Assembly (NCBI GenBank): GCA_947447625.1
Contig: CANFKS010000047.1
Span: 1 to 32,836 of the forward strand
Direction of reading: 5' to 3'
Length of the DNA stretch: 32,836 nucleotides
Source of the DNA: Rhodospirillales bacterium
GTDB lineage: Bacteria; Pseudomonadota; Alphaproteobacteria; Acetobacterales; Acetobacteraceae
Every line of letters starts with the position of its first letter. Within the stretch, counting starts at the first letter, position 1. Shown piece after piece: positions 15,931 through 23,776 of the stretch. The notes below the pieces were generated by a model. That model was not told the origin of the DNA. It saw only the letters and a program-made list of their open reading frames with translations, and did no database searches. Made by a program: the position numbers and the translations under genes.

Positions 15931-17336
15931 CACACGCCTCCCATCATGGTTCGCACATCCGTCAACCGCCCCGTCACCGCGGCGGCCACCGCCATCGCCG
16001 GACTGACCAGATGGGTCCGCGCGCCACGGCCCTGGCGGCCGACGAAATTGCGGTTGGAGGTCGACGCGCAGCGCTCGCCCGGCGCCACCAGATCGCCGTT
16101 CATGCCGACGCACATCGAGCAACCCGGCTCGCGCCACTCGAACCCGGCGGCGCGAAACACCGCATCCAGCCCCTCCGCCTCGGCCTGCTGCTTCACCAGC
16201 CCCGATCCCGGCACCACCATCGCCGGGATCACCACCCGCCGCCCCTGCGCGACGGCGGCGGCGGCGCGCAGGTCCTCGATGCGGCTGTTGGTGCACGAGC
16301 CGATGAACACCCGCTCGATCGGCACGTCCTGCATCGCCATGCCGGCCTCCAGCCCCATATACGCAAGCGCCCGCTCCATCGCCTCGCGCCGGTCGGCATC
16401 GGGGGCGAGGGCAGGGGAGGGGATGCTGCCGGTGATGGGGGCCGCATCCTCCGGGCTCGTCCCCCAGGTCGCCATCGGCGCGATAGCGGCGCCATCGAGG
16501 GTGATTTCGCGGTCGAACACGGCGCCCGGATCGCTCGCCAGATCCCGCCATGACGCGACCGCCTGGTCCCATGCAGCCCCCTTCGGCGCGAAGGGACGGC
16601 CCTTGAGGTAGGCAAAAATCGCCTCGTCCGGCGCCACCATGCCGGCCCGCGCGCCGGCCTCGATCGACATATTGCACACCGTCATCCGCCCTTCGACCGA
16701 CATGGCGCGAAACACCGCCCCGGCATATTCGATGACATGCCCGCTGCCGCCGCCCGCGCCGATCCGCGCGATGATGGCCAGGATCACGTCCTTCGGCGTC
16801 ACCCCGAAGCCGAGCATACCCTCCACCGTCACCCGCATCGCGCGCGGCTTGCGGCTCTGCCACAGGGTCTGTGTCGCCAGCACGTGCGAGACTTCCGAGG
16901 CGCCGATGCCGAAGGCGAGAGCGCCCACCGCGCCATGCGTCGCGGTATGGCTGTCGCCGCAGACCATCAGCAGGCCCGGCAGGGTGATGCCCTGCTCGGG
17001 ACCGATGACATGAACGATCCCCTGGCGGACATCGCCGAGGCCGAACAGCGTGAACCCCTGGGTCGCCGCGTTCTCGGCCAGCGCGCTCACCATCTCGCGC
17101 CGGTTGGGCTCGGGGATCGCCGCCAGCGTGTGCCCGCGCGTCGAGACATAATGGTCCGGCGTGCCGAAAGTGCGGCCGGGATGGCGCACTCGCATGCCGC
17201 GCTCGGCCAGGGCGCGGAAGCCGGCCCGCGATCCATCATGGACCAGATGCCGCCCGACATGCAGCAGCGTCGCGCCATCCGGGCGGACCAGGATGCTGTG
17301 CCGCTCCCAGATCTTGTCGAGCATTGTCCGTGCCAT
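15930..17336 (-). CDS. leuC: 3-isopropylmalate dehydratase large subunit
   Basis: This 468-residue aconitase-family protein carries the [4Fe-4S] cluster. Visible are [37 protein letters not shown] (first Cys) and [13 protein letters not shown] (other two Cys), then [17 protein letters not shown] and THLVSPAMA. These match LeuC rather than aconitase or homoaconitase. GGAGGG lies just before the ATG. It forms leuCD with the next gene. leuB and leuA are not in the window. It is divergent from pimC, with about 245 bp between the starts. Confidence 0.95.
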   Translation of the reverse strand: MARTMLDKIWERHSILVRPDGATLLHVGRHLVHDGSRAGFRALAERGMRVRHPGRTFGTPDHYVSTRGHTLAAIPEPNRREMVSALAENAATQGFTLFGLGDVRQGIVHVIGPEQGITLPGLLMVCGDSHTATHGAVGALAFGIGASEVSHVLATQTLWQSRKPRAMRVTVEGMLGFGVTPKDVILAIIARIGAGGGSGHVIEYAGAVFRAMSVEGRMTVCNMSIEAGARAGMVAPDEAIFAYLKGRPFAPKGAAWDQAVASWRDLASDPGAVFDREITLDGAAIAPMATWGTSPEDAAPITGSIPSPALAPDADRREAMERALAYMGLEAGMAMQDVPIERVFIGSCTNSRIEDLRAAAAVAQGRRVVIPAMVVPGSGLVKQQAEAEGLDAVFRAAGFEWREPGCSMCVGMNGDLVAPGERCASTSNRNFVGRQGRGARTHLVSPAMAVAAAVTGRLTDVRTMMGGV

Positions 17337-17480
17337 GAGTCCCTCCGCAATTGGCCGCAGGTTATGCGCCGCGCCCGCAAGGCGCCACCATCAAACCCTC
17401 ACACGCCACGCCGCGATGGACAATCCAGACGAGACCGGCGATTTTCAGGCAAGCAACGCGGCAACCCATGGCCCCTGTCA

Positions 17481-17511
17481 TGATCAGCCTGCTCCCTGAT
17501 CAGCCTGCTCC
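17481..17511. repeat. 16-bp-period direct repeat upstream of pimC
   Basis: TGATCAGCCTGCTCC occurs twice (17481-17495 and 17497-17511), each with the palindrome TGATCA. It lies 70-100 bp before the acyl-CoA dehydrogenase ATG, in the divergent leuC-pimC gap. Two helical-phase-like copies could be an operator. A TACTAT box at about 17546 could be a -10, without a good -35. No gene is seen in this gap. Confidence 0.5.
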
Positions 17512-17581
17512 GGCGCAGCCGGCGATTGCACTTCCCACCGGCCATACTATTTTGCGAACAAACACCCATGAGGAGACCGAC

Positions 17582-18784
17582 ATGGATTTGAGCTTCACGC
17601 CAGAGGAAGTGGCCTTCCGCCAGGACCTGCGCACCTTCTTCACGACTGCGATTCCGCAGTCCATCCGCACCAAAGTGCTTGAGGGCCAGCATCTCACGAA
17701 AGAGGAGATCATCACCGCCCAGCGTATCCTCAACGCCAATGGCCTGGCCGTGCCGAACTGGCCGGTCGAATGGGGCGGCAAGGACTGGACCTCGGTGCAG
17801 ATCTATATCTACCAGGACGAAATGCAGTTGAACGGCGTGCCCTCGCCGCTTGCCTTCAACACCTCGATGGTCGGCCCCGTCATCGCCCAGTTCGGCACCG
17901 ATGCGCAAAAAAAGCGCTATCTCCCGGCCGCCGCCAATCTTGATGTGTGGTGGTGCCAGGGCTTCTCCGAGCCCGGCGCCGGCTCCGATCTCGCCAGCCT
18001 GCGCACCAAGGCCGAGCGCGTCGGCGACACCTGGGTGATCAACGGGCAAAAAACCTGGACCACGCTCGCCCAGCACGCCGACTGGATCTTCGTGCTCTGC
18101 CGGACCGACCCGACCGCCAAGAAGCAGGAAGGCATTTCCTTCATCCTCGCCGACATGAACACCCCCGGCATCACCCGCCGCCCGATCCAGACCATCGATG
18201 GCGGGCACGAGGTCAACGAGATCTTCTTCGACAACGTCGTCGTGCCGGCCGAAAATCTGGTGGGCGAACTGCACAAGGGCTGGGACTGCGCCAAGTTCCT
18301 GCTTGGCAACGAGCGCACCGGCATCGCCCGTGTCGGCACCTCCAAGGCCCGTCTCAAGCGGATCCGCGAACTCGCCAGCCTCGAATTCTCCGGCGGTTCG
18401 GCGCTGATCAACGACCGCAAGTTCCGCGAAAAGCTGGCGGCCTGCGAGGTTGAGCTGAAGGCGCTGGAAATGACCCAGCTGCGCATCGTCGCCGATGAAA
18501 AGAACCACGCCAAGAACAAGCCCAATCCCGCCTCGTCCATCCTCAAGCTCAAGGGCTCGACGATCCAGCAGACCACGACGGAGCTGATGATGGAACTCGT
18601 CGGCCCCTACGTGATGCCGTTCGCGGCCTCCGACGAGGGCGATGGGCGCAACGAGATCGGCTATGGTCCCGACTATGCCGCCGGCACCGGGCCGACCTAT
18701 TTCAACTGGCGCAAGATTTCGATCTACGGCGGCTCAAACGAGATCCAGCGCAACATCGTCGCCAAGGCAATCCTCGGTTTCTAG
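17582..18784 (+). CDS. pimC: acyl-CoA dehydrogenase, PimC-like large subunit
   Basis: This 400-residue acyl-CoA dehydrogenase resembles the large subunit of pimeloyl-CoA dehydrogenase. Seen are WWCQGFSEPGAGSDLASLRT (substrate/FAD loop), WVINGQKTWTTLAQHADW, and a C-terminal ISIYGGSNEIQRNI in which the MCAD-type catalytic Glu position is Gly. The likely catalytic base is Glu244 in FLLGNERTGIAR, the position used by isovaleryl- and long-chain-type enzymes. AGGAG lies 6 bp before the ATG. The following gene encodes the matching small subunit, so an alpha2beta2 enzyme oxidising a dicarboxylyl- or bulky acyl-CoA is inferred. The TAG stop is also the first triplet of a repeat element. Confidence 0.88.
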   Translation: MDLSFTPEEVAFRQDLRTFFTTAIPQSIRTKVLEGQHLTKEEIITAQRILNANGLAVPNWPVEWGGKDWTSVQIYIYQDEMQLNGVPSPLAFNTSMVGPVIAQFGTDAQKKRYLPAAANLDVWWCQGFSEPGAGSDLASLRTKAERVGDTWVINGQKTWTTLAQHADWIFVLCRTDPTAKKQEGISFILADMNTPGITRRPIQTIDGGHEVNEIFFDNVVVPAENLVGELHKGWDCAKFLLGNERTGIARVGTSKARLKRIRELASLEFSGGSALINDRKFREKLAACEVELKALEMTQLRIVADEKNHAKNKPNPASSILKLKGSTIQQTTTELMMELVGPYVMPFAASDEGDGRNEIGYGPDYAAGTGPTYFNWRKISIYGGSNEIQRNIVAKAILGF

Positions 18785-18845
18785 CGCGCGATCCGCACGG
18801 TTCGCCGTGCCGGTCGCGATCCGGCTCTTTGTTTGATCGCCTGAT
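18782..18845. repeat. two-hairpin palindromic element, inverted truncated copy 4
   Basis: It begins at the pimC stop codon (TAGCGCGCGATCC, compare TAGAGCGGGATGCC). The hairpin-2 equivalent is CGCGATCCGCACGG, loop TTCG, and CCGTGCCGGTCGCG, with two mismatches. CTCTTTGTTTGATCGCCTGA follows (18825 onward), the exact complement of the consensus linker and outer arm. The rest of hairpin 1 is missing. Confidence 0.7.
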
Positions 18846-18905
18846 CCACGCCTGCGTGCGATGCCACGCGGGTCGATCATGCTCCGTTCGATAGGATTGA
18901 AGACC

Positions 18906-20039
18906 ATGGATTTCGATTTCAGTGAAGACCAACGCCTCCTCAAGGACAGCGTCGATCGCCTCATCGCCGACCGCTACGCCTTCGAAAGCCGCAAGCACTT
19001 CATCAAGGAGCCCAACGGCTGGTCGGCCGAGATGTGGGCGCAATATGCCGAACTCGGCCTGCTCGGCCTGCCCTTCTCCGAGGACCTCGGCGGCTTCGGC
19101 GGCGGCATGATCGAGACCGGCCAGGTGATGGAAGCCTTTGGCCGCGGCCTCGTGCTGGAGCCTTATCTGGCGACCGTGGTGCTGGGCGGCGGGCTGCTCC
19201 GCCATGCCGGCAGCGCGGAACAGCAAAGCGAGCTGATCCCCCAGATCATCGCGGGCGACCTCAAGCTCGCCTTCGCCCATATCGAGCGGCATTCGCGCTG
19301 GACCCTCAACGACGTTGCCGTGACCGCCCGCAAGGACGGCTCGGGCTACCTCATCAACGGGGAAAAGGGCGTCGTCCTGCACGGCGACTGCGCCGGCAAA
19401 CTGCTCGTCACCGCGCGCACCGGCGGCGCCCAGCGCGATGCCGGCGGCATCGGCCTGTTCCTGGTCGAGGCGAACGATCCCGGCGTGTCCCGCAAGGGCT
19501 ACCCGACCCAGGACGGCCTGCGCGCCGCCGAGATCGCCTTCGCCAATGCGCGCGGCGTGCCGCTCGGGGACCCCGACGATGCGCTTGGCGTGATCGAGCG
19601 CGTGGTGGACGAAGCCATCGCCGCGCTTTGCGCCGAGGCGGTGGGCGGCATGGGCGAAATGCTGGCGGTGACGACCGACTACATGAAGCAGCGCAAGCAG
19701 TTCGGCCGCGCCATCGGCGAGTTCCAGGTGCTGCAGCATCGCGCGGTCGATATGTTCGTCTCGCTCGAACAGGCCAAGTCGATGGCGATGTATGCCACCA
19801 TGATGGCCGCCTCCGACAATGCCGCCGAACGCCGCCAGGCGCTCTCGGCCGCCAAGGTGCAGATCGGCAAGTCCGGCAAGCATATCGGCGAGGAGGCGGT
19901 GCAGTTGCATGGCGGCATCGCGATGACGATGGAATACAAGGTCGGCCACTACTTCAAGCGCATGACGATGATCGAGCAGATGTTCGGCTCGACCGACCAT
20001 CACCTCGCCGTGCTGACGGATGGCGGCGGATTGTTCTAA
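18906..20039 (+). CDS. pimD: acyl-CoA dehydrogenase, PimD-like small subunit
   Basis: This 377-residue protein resembles the small subunit of pimeloyl-CoA dehydrogenase. Recognisable are DFDFSEDQRLLKDSVDRLIADRY, LGLLGLPFSEDLGGFGGG, YMKQRKQFGRAIGEFQVLQHRAVDM (FAD-binding region with R-x3-FG), LHGGIAMTMEYKVGHYFKR and a C-terminal MFGSTDHHLA. It has no Glu at either usual catalytic-base position that I can recognise. This suggests the active site is built mainly from the large subunit, as in steroid-degrading heteromeric ACADs. It lies about 120 bp after pimC; a repeat remnant fills that gap. Confidence 0.87.
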   Translation: MDFDFSEDQRLLKDSVDRLIADRYAFESRKHFIKEPNGWSAEMWAQYAELGLLGLPFSEDLGGFGGGMIETGQVMEAFGRGLVLEPYLATVVLGGGLLRHAGSAEQQSELIPQIIAGDLKLAFAHIERHSRWTLNDVAVTARKDGSGYLINGEKGVVLHGDCAGKLLVTARTGGAQRDAGGIGLFLVEANDPGVSRKGYPTQDGLRAAEIAFANARGVPLGDPDDALGVIERVVDEAIAALCAEAVGGMGEMLAVTTDYMKQRKQFGRAIGEFQVLQHRAVDMFVSLEQAKSMAMYATMMAASDNAAERRQALSAAKVQIGKSGKHIGEEAVQLHGGIAMTMEYKVGHYFKRMTMIEQMFGSTDHHLAVLTDGGGLF

Positions 20040-20138
20040 AGCCTGATGATCTTTGGCGGAATCGCCAAAGATCATCAGGCGATCCAACGGGCTCATCCGG
20101 CTGAGGCACAGACGCGGCCGATCCCGCCGGTCTGTGCC
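20037..20138. repeat. two-hairpin palindromic element, copy 5
   Basis: It starts at the pimD stop (TAAAGCCTGATG, compare TAGAGCCTGATG). Hairpin 1 is a perfect 18-bp stem: GCCTGATGATCTTTGGCG (20041-20058), loop GAAT, and CGCCAAAGATCATCAGGC (20063-20080). GATCCAAC matches the start of the linker. Hairpin 2 has unrelated sequence but similar shape, GGCACAGAC (20105-20113) with GTCTGTGCC (20130-20138). Both hairpins are GC-rich enough to act on the mRNA end. Confidence 0.82.
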
Positions 20139-20176
20139 GGGCCGATGTGCGATCAACCCTGCGCATGGAGTGCGAC

Positions 20177-20962
20177 ATGACCAATCTGACCGCGGCCAAC
20201 AAGGTGCGCTACGACCTGACCGGCAAGGCCGCCATCATCACCGGTGCCGCCTCGGGCATCGGCCTCGCCACCGCCACCATGCTGGCGCGCAACGGCTGCG
20301 CGGTTGCGATCAACTTCCTCGACGGTGATGCCCGCGGCCCCGAGGCCGTCGCCAATTTGCGCCAGGAAGGCCACAGCGTGATCGAGGCGCCGGGCTCGGT
20401 CAGTGATCCCGTTGGCGGCCCGCGCATGATCGAGGACGCCATCCGCCGCCTGGGCCGGCTCGATCTGCTCGTCAACAACGCCGGCACCCCGGGCGTGACC
20501 GAAGTGGTCCCGCCCCATCGGCTCGATCTGATCACCGATGAGTTGTGGGACACCATCCTGCAAACCAATCTGGTCGGCCTGTTCCGCCTGTCCAAGGCGG
20601 CCGCGCCGATGCTGACGCAGTGCCATGGCGCCATCGTCTCGGTGGCCTCCATCGCCGGGGTGCACAATGCGGGCTCCTCGCTCGCCTATGGTGCCTCCAA
20701 GGCGGGGGTGGTCAACATCACGAAAAACCTGGCCCGCGGGCTCGGCCCCGAAGTCCGGGTCAATGCGATTGCGCCCGGCGCGGTCGATAGTTCGTGGCAG
20801 ATCCAATGGGGCGATGCCGCGCGGCAATCCTCCATCGACAAGGCGGTGCTCAAGCGCCGCGCCACGCCGGAGGATCTCGCCGAGGCCATCGTGTTCCTCG
20901 GCTTCGGCGCCAGCATGGTGACCGGGCAGACCCTCGTCGTCGATGGCGGCCTCACGCTGTGA
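20177..20962 (+). CDS. short-chain dehydrogenase/reductase (SDR)
   Basis: This 261-residue classical SDR has the Rossmann motif TGAASGIGLA near the N-terminus, NNAGTPG, catalytic Ser in SVASIAG, and Tyr/Lys in YGASKAG. An Asn in the NAIAPGAV block and the typical C-terminal GQTLVVDGGLTL are also present. The ATG at 20177 is preferred because GGAG sits 6 nt upstream; earlier GTG and ATG codons in frame lack spacing. The family oxidises or reduces hydroxyl/keto substrates with NAD(P)H; after pimCD it could act on a beta-hydroxyacyl intermediate (inference). The stop overlaps the next gene start by 4 bp (GTGA). Confidence 0.87.
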   Translation: MTNLTAANKVRYDLTGKAAIITGAASGIGLATATMLARNGCAVAINFLDGDARGPEAVANLRQEGHSVIEAPGSVSDPVGGPRMIEDAIRRLGRLDLLVNNAGTPGVTEVVPPHRLDLITDELWDTILQTNLVGLFRLSKAAAPMLTQCHGAIVSVASIAGVHNAGSSLAYGASKAGVVNITKNLARGLGPEVRVNAIAPGAVDSSWQIQWGDAARQSSIDKAVLKRRATPEDLAEAIVFLGFGASMVTGQTLVVDGGLTL

Positions 20963-21912
20963 CGGACGCGCTGCTCTTCCGCGAGATCGAGCCGTTTCGC
21001 ACGCAGATGCTGCCGGTCTCGAACCGGCACATGCTCTACGTCGAGGAGAGCGGCAATCCGGCCGGGGTGCCGGTCGTGTTTGTCCATGGCGGCCCCGGCG
21101 GCGGCACCTCGCCGCGCCAGCGCCGGCTGTTCGACCCCGCGCATTACCGGATCGTGCTGTTCGACCAGCGCGGCGCCGGGCGCAGCGTGCCGTTCGCGGA
21201 TTTGGGCGAGAACACGACGTGGGATCTGGTGGCGGACATGGAGACGATCCGCGAAACCCTCGGCATCCAGACCTGGATCGTCTTCGGCGGGTCCTGGGGC
21301 AGCACGCTCGGCCTCGCCTATGCCATCGCGCACCCCGAGCGCGTGCGCGGCCTGATCCTGCGCGGCATCTTCCTGGCCCGCCCGAGTGAGGTTCATTGGC
21401 TGTATCAGCAGGGCGCGAGCGCGCTGTTCCCCGATGCCTGGGAGGAGTATCTCGCCCCCATCCCACCCGCCGAACGCGGCGACATGGTTGGCGCCTACCA
21501 CCGGCAATTGACCGGCGATGATGCGCAAATCCGTCTGCGCGCCGCGGCGGCCTGGAGCAAATGGGAAGGTGCGGTCTCGTTCCTGTTCCCGCAGGCGCCA
21601 TCCATCGAGGACGCGACCCAGCCCGAGCGGGCCCTGCCGCTGGCGCGGATCGAGTGTCACTATTTCAAGCACAACAGTTTTTTCCCGACCGAAAACTGGC
21701 TGCTGGAAAATATCCATCGCGTCCGCCCCATTCCCGGCGTGATCATCCAGGGCCGCTACGATCTGGTCTGTCCGCCGACGTCGGCCTGGGCGCTGCACCG
21801 GGCCTGGCCCGAAGCGGGGTTCCACATCATTCCCGACGCCGGGCATGGCGGCATGGAACCGGGCACCCTGAGGGCCTTGATCCAGGCGACCGAAGACTTC
21901 AAACACCTCTGA
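20959..21912 (+). CDS. pip: prolyl iminopeptidase (alpha/beta hydrolase)
   Basis: This 317-residue S33-family peptidase removes N-terminal proline. It shows HGGPGGGTSP (oxyanion hole), DQRGAGRSVP, the nucleophile elbow GGSWGSTLGLAYA, the acid loop IIQGRYDLVCPP and the His in DAGHGGMEPG. The order and spacing match proteobacterial Pip (about 310-320 residues). GTG start overlaps the SDR stop by 4 bp. The SDR-Pip coupling looks incidental rather than functional. Confidence 0.92.
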   Translation: MTDALLFREIEPFRTQMLPVSNRHMLYVEESGNPAGVPVVFVHGGPGGGTSPRQRRLFDPAHYRIVLFDQRGAGRSVPFADLGENTTWDLVADMETIRETLGIQTWIVFGGSWGSTLGLAYAIAHPERVRGLILRGIFLARPSEVHWLYQQGASALFPDAWEEYLAPIPPAERGDMVGAYHRQLTGDDAQIRLRAAAAWSKWEGAVSFLFPQAPSIEDATQPERALPLARIECHYFKHNSFFPTENWLLENIHRVRPIPGVIIQGRYDLVCPPTSAWALHRAWPEAGFHIIPDAGHGGMEPGTLRALIQATEDFKHL

Positions 21913-21932
21913 CTCCCATCAAGGATTTTCCG

Positions 21933-22280
21933 ATGACCGACCTCACCATGATCGACCACAAGATCGGCGACGGCGCCGAAGCCGTCGCTGGCACGCCGGT
22001 GTCCGTGCACTACACGGGCTGGCTGTTCGATGCCGCTGCGCCCGACAACAAGGGCCGCAAATTCGACAGTTCGCGCGACCGCGGCACCCCGTTCGGCTTC
22101 CCCCTCGGCGCCGGGCGCGTGATCGCCGGCTGGGACCAGGGCGTTGCCGGCATGAAAATCGGCGGCAGCCGCACGCTGATCATCCCGTCCGAACTGGGCT
22201 ATGGCGAACATGGCGCCGGCGGTGTGATCCCGCCGAATGCGACCCTGGTGTTCGACGTCGAACTGCTCGGCGTCGGCTGA
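21933..22280 (+). CDS. FKBP-type peptidyl-prolyl cis-trans isomerase
   Basis: This 115-residue single FKBP domain has no signal peptide, so it is probably cytoplasmic. Motifs are VSVHYTGWLFD, GRKFDSSRDRGTPFGFPLGAGRVIAGWDQGVAGMKIGG, IIPSELGYGEHGAGGVIPPNATLVFDVELL. It catalyses prolyl isomerisation and assists folding. AAGGA precedes the ATG, and it is 20 bp after pip. It is the last gene before the 324-bp repeat-filled gap. Confidence 0.93.
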   Translation: MTDLTMIDHKIGDGAEAVAGTPVSVHYTGWLFDAAAPDNKGRKFDSSRDRGTPFGFPLGAGRVIAGWDQGVAGMKIGGSRTLIIPSELGYGEHGAGGVIPPNATLVFDVELLGVG

Positions 22281-22287
22281 CCTGCTG

Positions 22288-22351
22288 TGGCGGTTCCGCC
22301 AAAACGCATCAGGCTCCAAGCCGGGCGGCTTGCCTAAGCGGCCGCCCCCGG
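22288..22351. other. hairpins after the FKBP gene, partial element remnant
   Basis: TGGCGG-TT-CCGCCA (22288-22301) followed by ATCAGGC (22108 bases into the row pattern AAAACGCATCAGGC, 22101-22114 relative to the next line; absolute 22301-22314) resembles the right half of hairpin 1. A second GC hairpin pairs GGGCGGC (22323-22329) with GCCGCCC (22341-22347). No T-run follows, so a termination role is uncertain. Confidence 0.35.
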
Positions 22352-22374
22352 CCATCCTGCCGCCAATCCGGCCC

Positions 22375-22476
22375 TAGAGCCTGATGATTTTTGGTGGAAT
22401 CACCAAAAATCTGAATCAGGCGATCAAACAAAGAGTTAGAGCGGGATGCCTTCGCCTATCAGAAGGCATCCCGCTC
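22375..22476. repeat. two-hairpin palindromic element, copy 6 (intact)
   Basis: Hairpin 1: outer arms GCCTGAT (22379-22385) and ATCAGGC (22415-22421), inner arms GATTTTTGGTG and CACCAAAAATC, loop GAAT, with a 3-nt bulge on the right. Linker GATCAAACAAAGAGT. Hairpin 2: perfect 16-bp stem TAGAGCGGGATGCCTT (22437-22452) and AAGGCATCCCGCTCTA (22463-22478). The element is bounded by TAGAGC and GCTCTA inverted ends. The last two bases are shared with copy 7. Confidence 0.93.
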
Positions 22477-22582
22477 TAGAGCCTGATGATTTTTGGTGGA
22501 ATCACCAAAAATCCTGAATCAGGCGATCAAACAAGGCCTTAGAGCGGGCTGCCTTCGCCTATTTCGAAGGCATCCCGCTCTA
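22477..22582. repeat. two-hairpin palindromic element, copy 7 (tandem with copy 6)
   Basis: This is a head-to-tail second copy, identical to copy 6 over hairpin 1 apart from one inserted base in the bulge. The linker GATCAAACAAGGCCT differs. Hairpin 2 is TAGAGCGGGCTGCCTTCG (22540-22557) with CGAAGGCATCCCGCTCTA (22565-22582), one mismatch. It ends 22 bp before the ATG of the next gene, just before its Shine-Dalgarno sequence. Confidence 0.93.
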
Positions 22583-22604
22583 GGAGCTGAGGAAGGAAGG
22601 CGGC

Positions 22605-23765
22605 ATGATCTACGAAACCCTCGGCGTCCCCACCCGCATCAACGCCGCCGGCACCGTCACCCGCCTGTCCGGTGGGCTGATGCATCCCGATGTCGCCGAA
22701 GCCATGCGCCAGGCGTCGCTGGGCTGCGTGGATATGCTCGACATGCAGGCCGCCGCCTGCCGCGCCATCCGCGCCGCGACCGGCGCCGAGGCCGGTATCG
22801 TCACCTCGGGCGCGTCCGCCGCCGTTCTGCTCGGCACGGCTGCCTGTCTTGCCGGGCTCGATCCCGGGCGCATGAACCGGCTGCCCGAGGTGGCGGATGG
22901 GCGGCGCGATTTCATCGTCGTGCGCAGCCAGCGCAACATGTACGATCGCGCCATGGTGGTGGCCGGCGCCCGCCTCGTGGAAATCGGCATCCCGGACCGC
23001 TACTCCGGACCGGGCATCCGCGACGCCGGGGCATGGGAGATCGAGGATGCGATCGGCCCCGACACGGCCGGCATCTATTATCTCGCGCAGTCCCAGTCCA
23101 AACCGGCGCTGCGCGACATCGCCGCCATCGCCCGCCGCCACGGCCTGCCCGTGCTGGTCGATGCCGCCGCCCAATTGCCGCCGGCGAGCAACCTGCGCGC
23201 CTATCTCGACGAAGGCGCTGATCTCGTCTGCTTCAGTGGCGGCAAGGCGCTCGGCGGCCCGCAATCCTCCGGCATCCTGGCCGGTCGTGCCGATCTCGTT
23301 GCCTCCGCCCTGCTGCAGATGCTCGACATGGATGTCGACACCGCCGCCTGGGCGCCGCCGCGCGAATTCGCGGCCCTGTCGCAACTGCGCGGCCTGCCGC
23401 ATCACGGCATCGGCCGCTCCTGCAAAGTCGGCAAGGAGGAGATCGCGGGGCTGATCACCGCGCTCAATCGCTTCGTTGCCGACGACCCGGCCGCCCGCCT
23501 CGCCCGTCTGCGCGGCCGGCTCGAGCGCATCCTCGCGGCTGCCGGGGGCGCTGACCTTGCGATCGATGAGACCACCATCCCCATCCTGGCCTGGCAGGTC
23601 GGCCCCGCCGCGCCCGCGATGGCGGCCCGTTTGCTCGCGTACAGCCCGTCCATCGCCTGTGGCCTGTCGCGCCAGGACGATGGCATCCTGCTGTTCAACC
23701 CCATGGCCATCACCGACGCGCAGGGCGAGGCGATCGGCCGCGCCATCGCTGCCCTGCGCGCCTGA
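22605..23765 (+). CDS. SelA/DgaE-like PLP-dependent lyase (aminotransferase class V fold)
   Basis: This 386-residue fold-type I PLP enzyme resembles SelA and the D-glucosaminate-6-phosphate ammonia-lyase DgaE. The PLP lysine is Lys214 in DLVCFSGGKALGGPQSSG, the cofactor Asp is in VLVDAAAQLPP, and INAAGTVTRLSGG at the start is typical of the DgaE/SelA-like group. It is not genuine SelA: it is shorter (SelA is about 460) and there are no sel genes nearby. The expected reaction is alpha,beta-elimination of ammonia from a hydroxy amino acid or amino sugar acid. GGAAGGAAGG precedes the ATG. First gene of the ten-gene cluster; the next starts 11 bp later. Confidence 0.8.
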   Translation: MIYETLGVPTRINAAGTVTRLSGGLMHPDVAEAMRQASLGCVDMLDMQAAACRAIRAATGAEAGIVTSGASAAVLLGTAACLAGLDPGRMNRLPEVADGRRDFIVVRSQRNMYDRAMVVAGARLVEIGIPDRYSGPGIRDAGAWEIEDAIGPDTAGIYYLAQSQSKPALRDIAAIARRHGLPVLVDAAAQLPPASNLRAYLDEGADLVCFSGGKALGGPQSSGILAGRADLVASALLQMLDMDVDTAAWAPPREFAALSQLRGLPHHGIGRSCKVGKEEIAGLITALNRFVADDPAARLARLRGRLERILAAAGGADLAIDETTIPILAWQVGPAAPAMAARLLAYSPSIACGLSRQDDGILLFNPMAITDAQGEAIGRAIAALRA

Positions 23766-23776
23766 AGGAGCCTTCC

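Noticed and set aside
20105-20138. tRNA-like or riboswitch structure before the SDR gene
   Set aside because: It folds as a simple hairpin in the position of hairpin 2 of the repeat element, with no anticodon/TPC signature.
22375-22582. Repeats with palindromes as a CRISPR array
   Set aside because: Only two full tandem units abut with no unique spacers, other copies are scattered, and no cas genes are present.
22605-23765. Selenocysteine synthase SelA
   Set aside because: The protein is too short, lacks selB/selD neighbours and resembles DgaE-like ammonia lyases in an amino-acid catabolic context.
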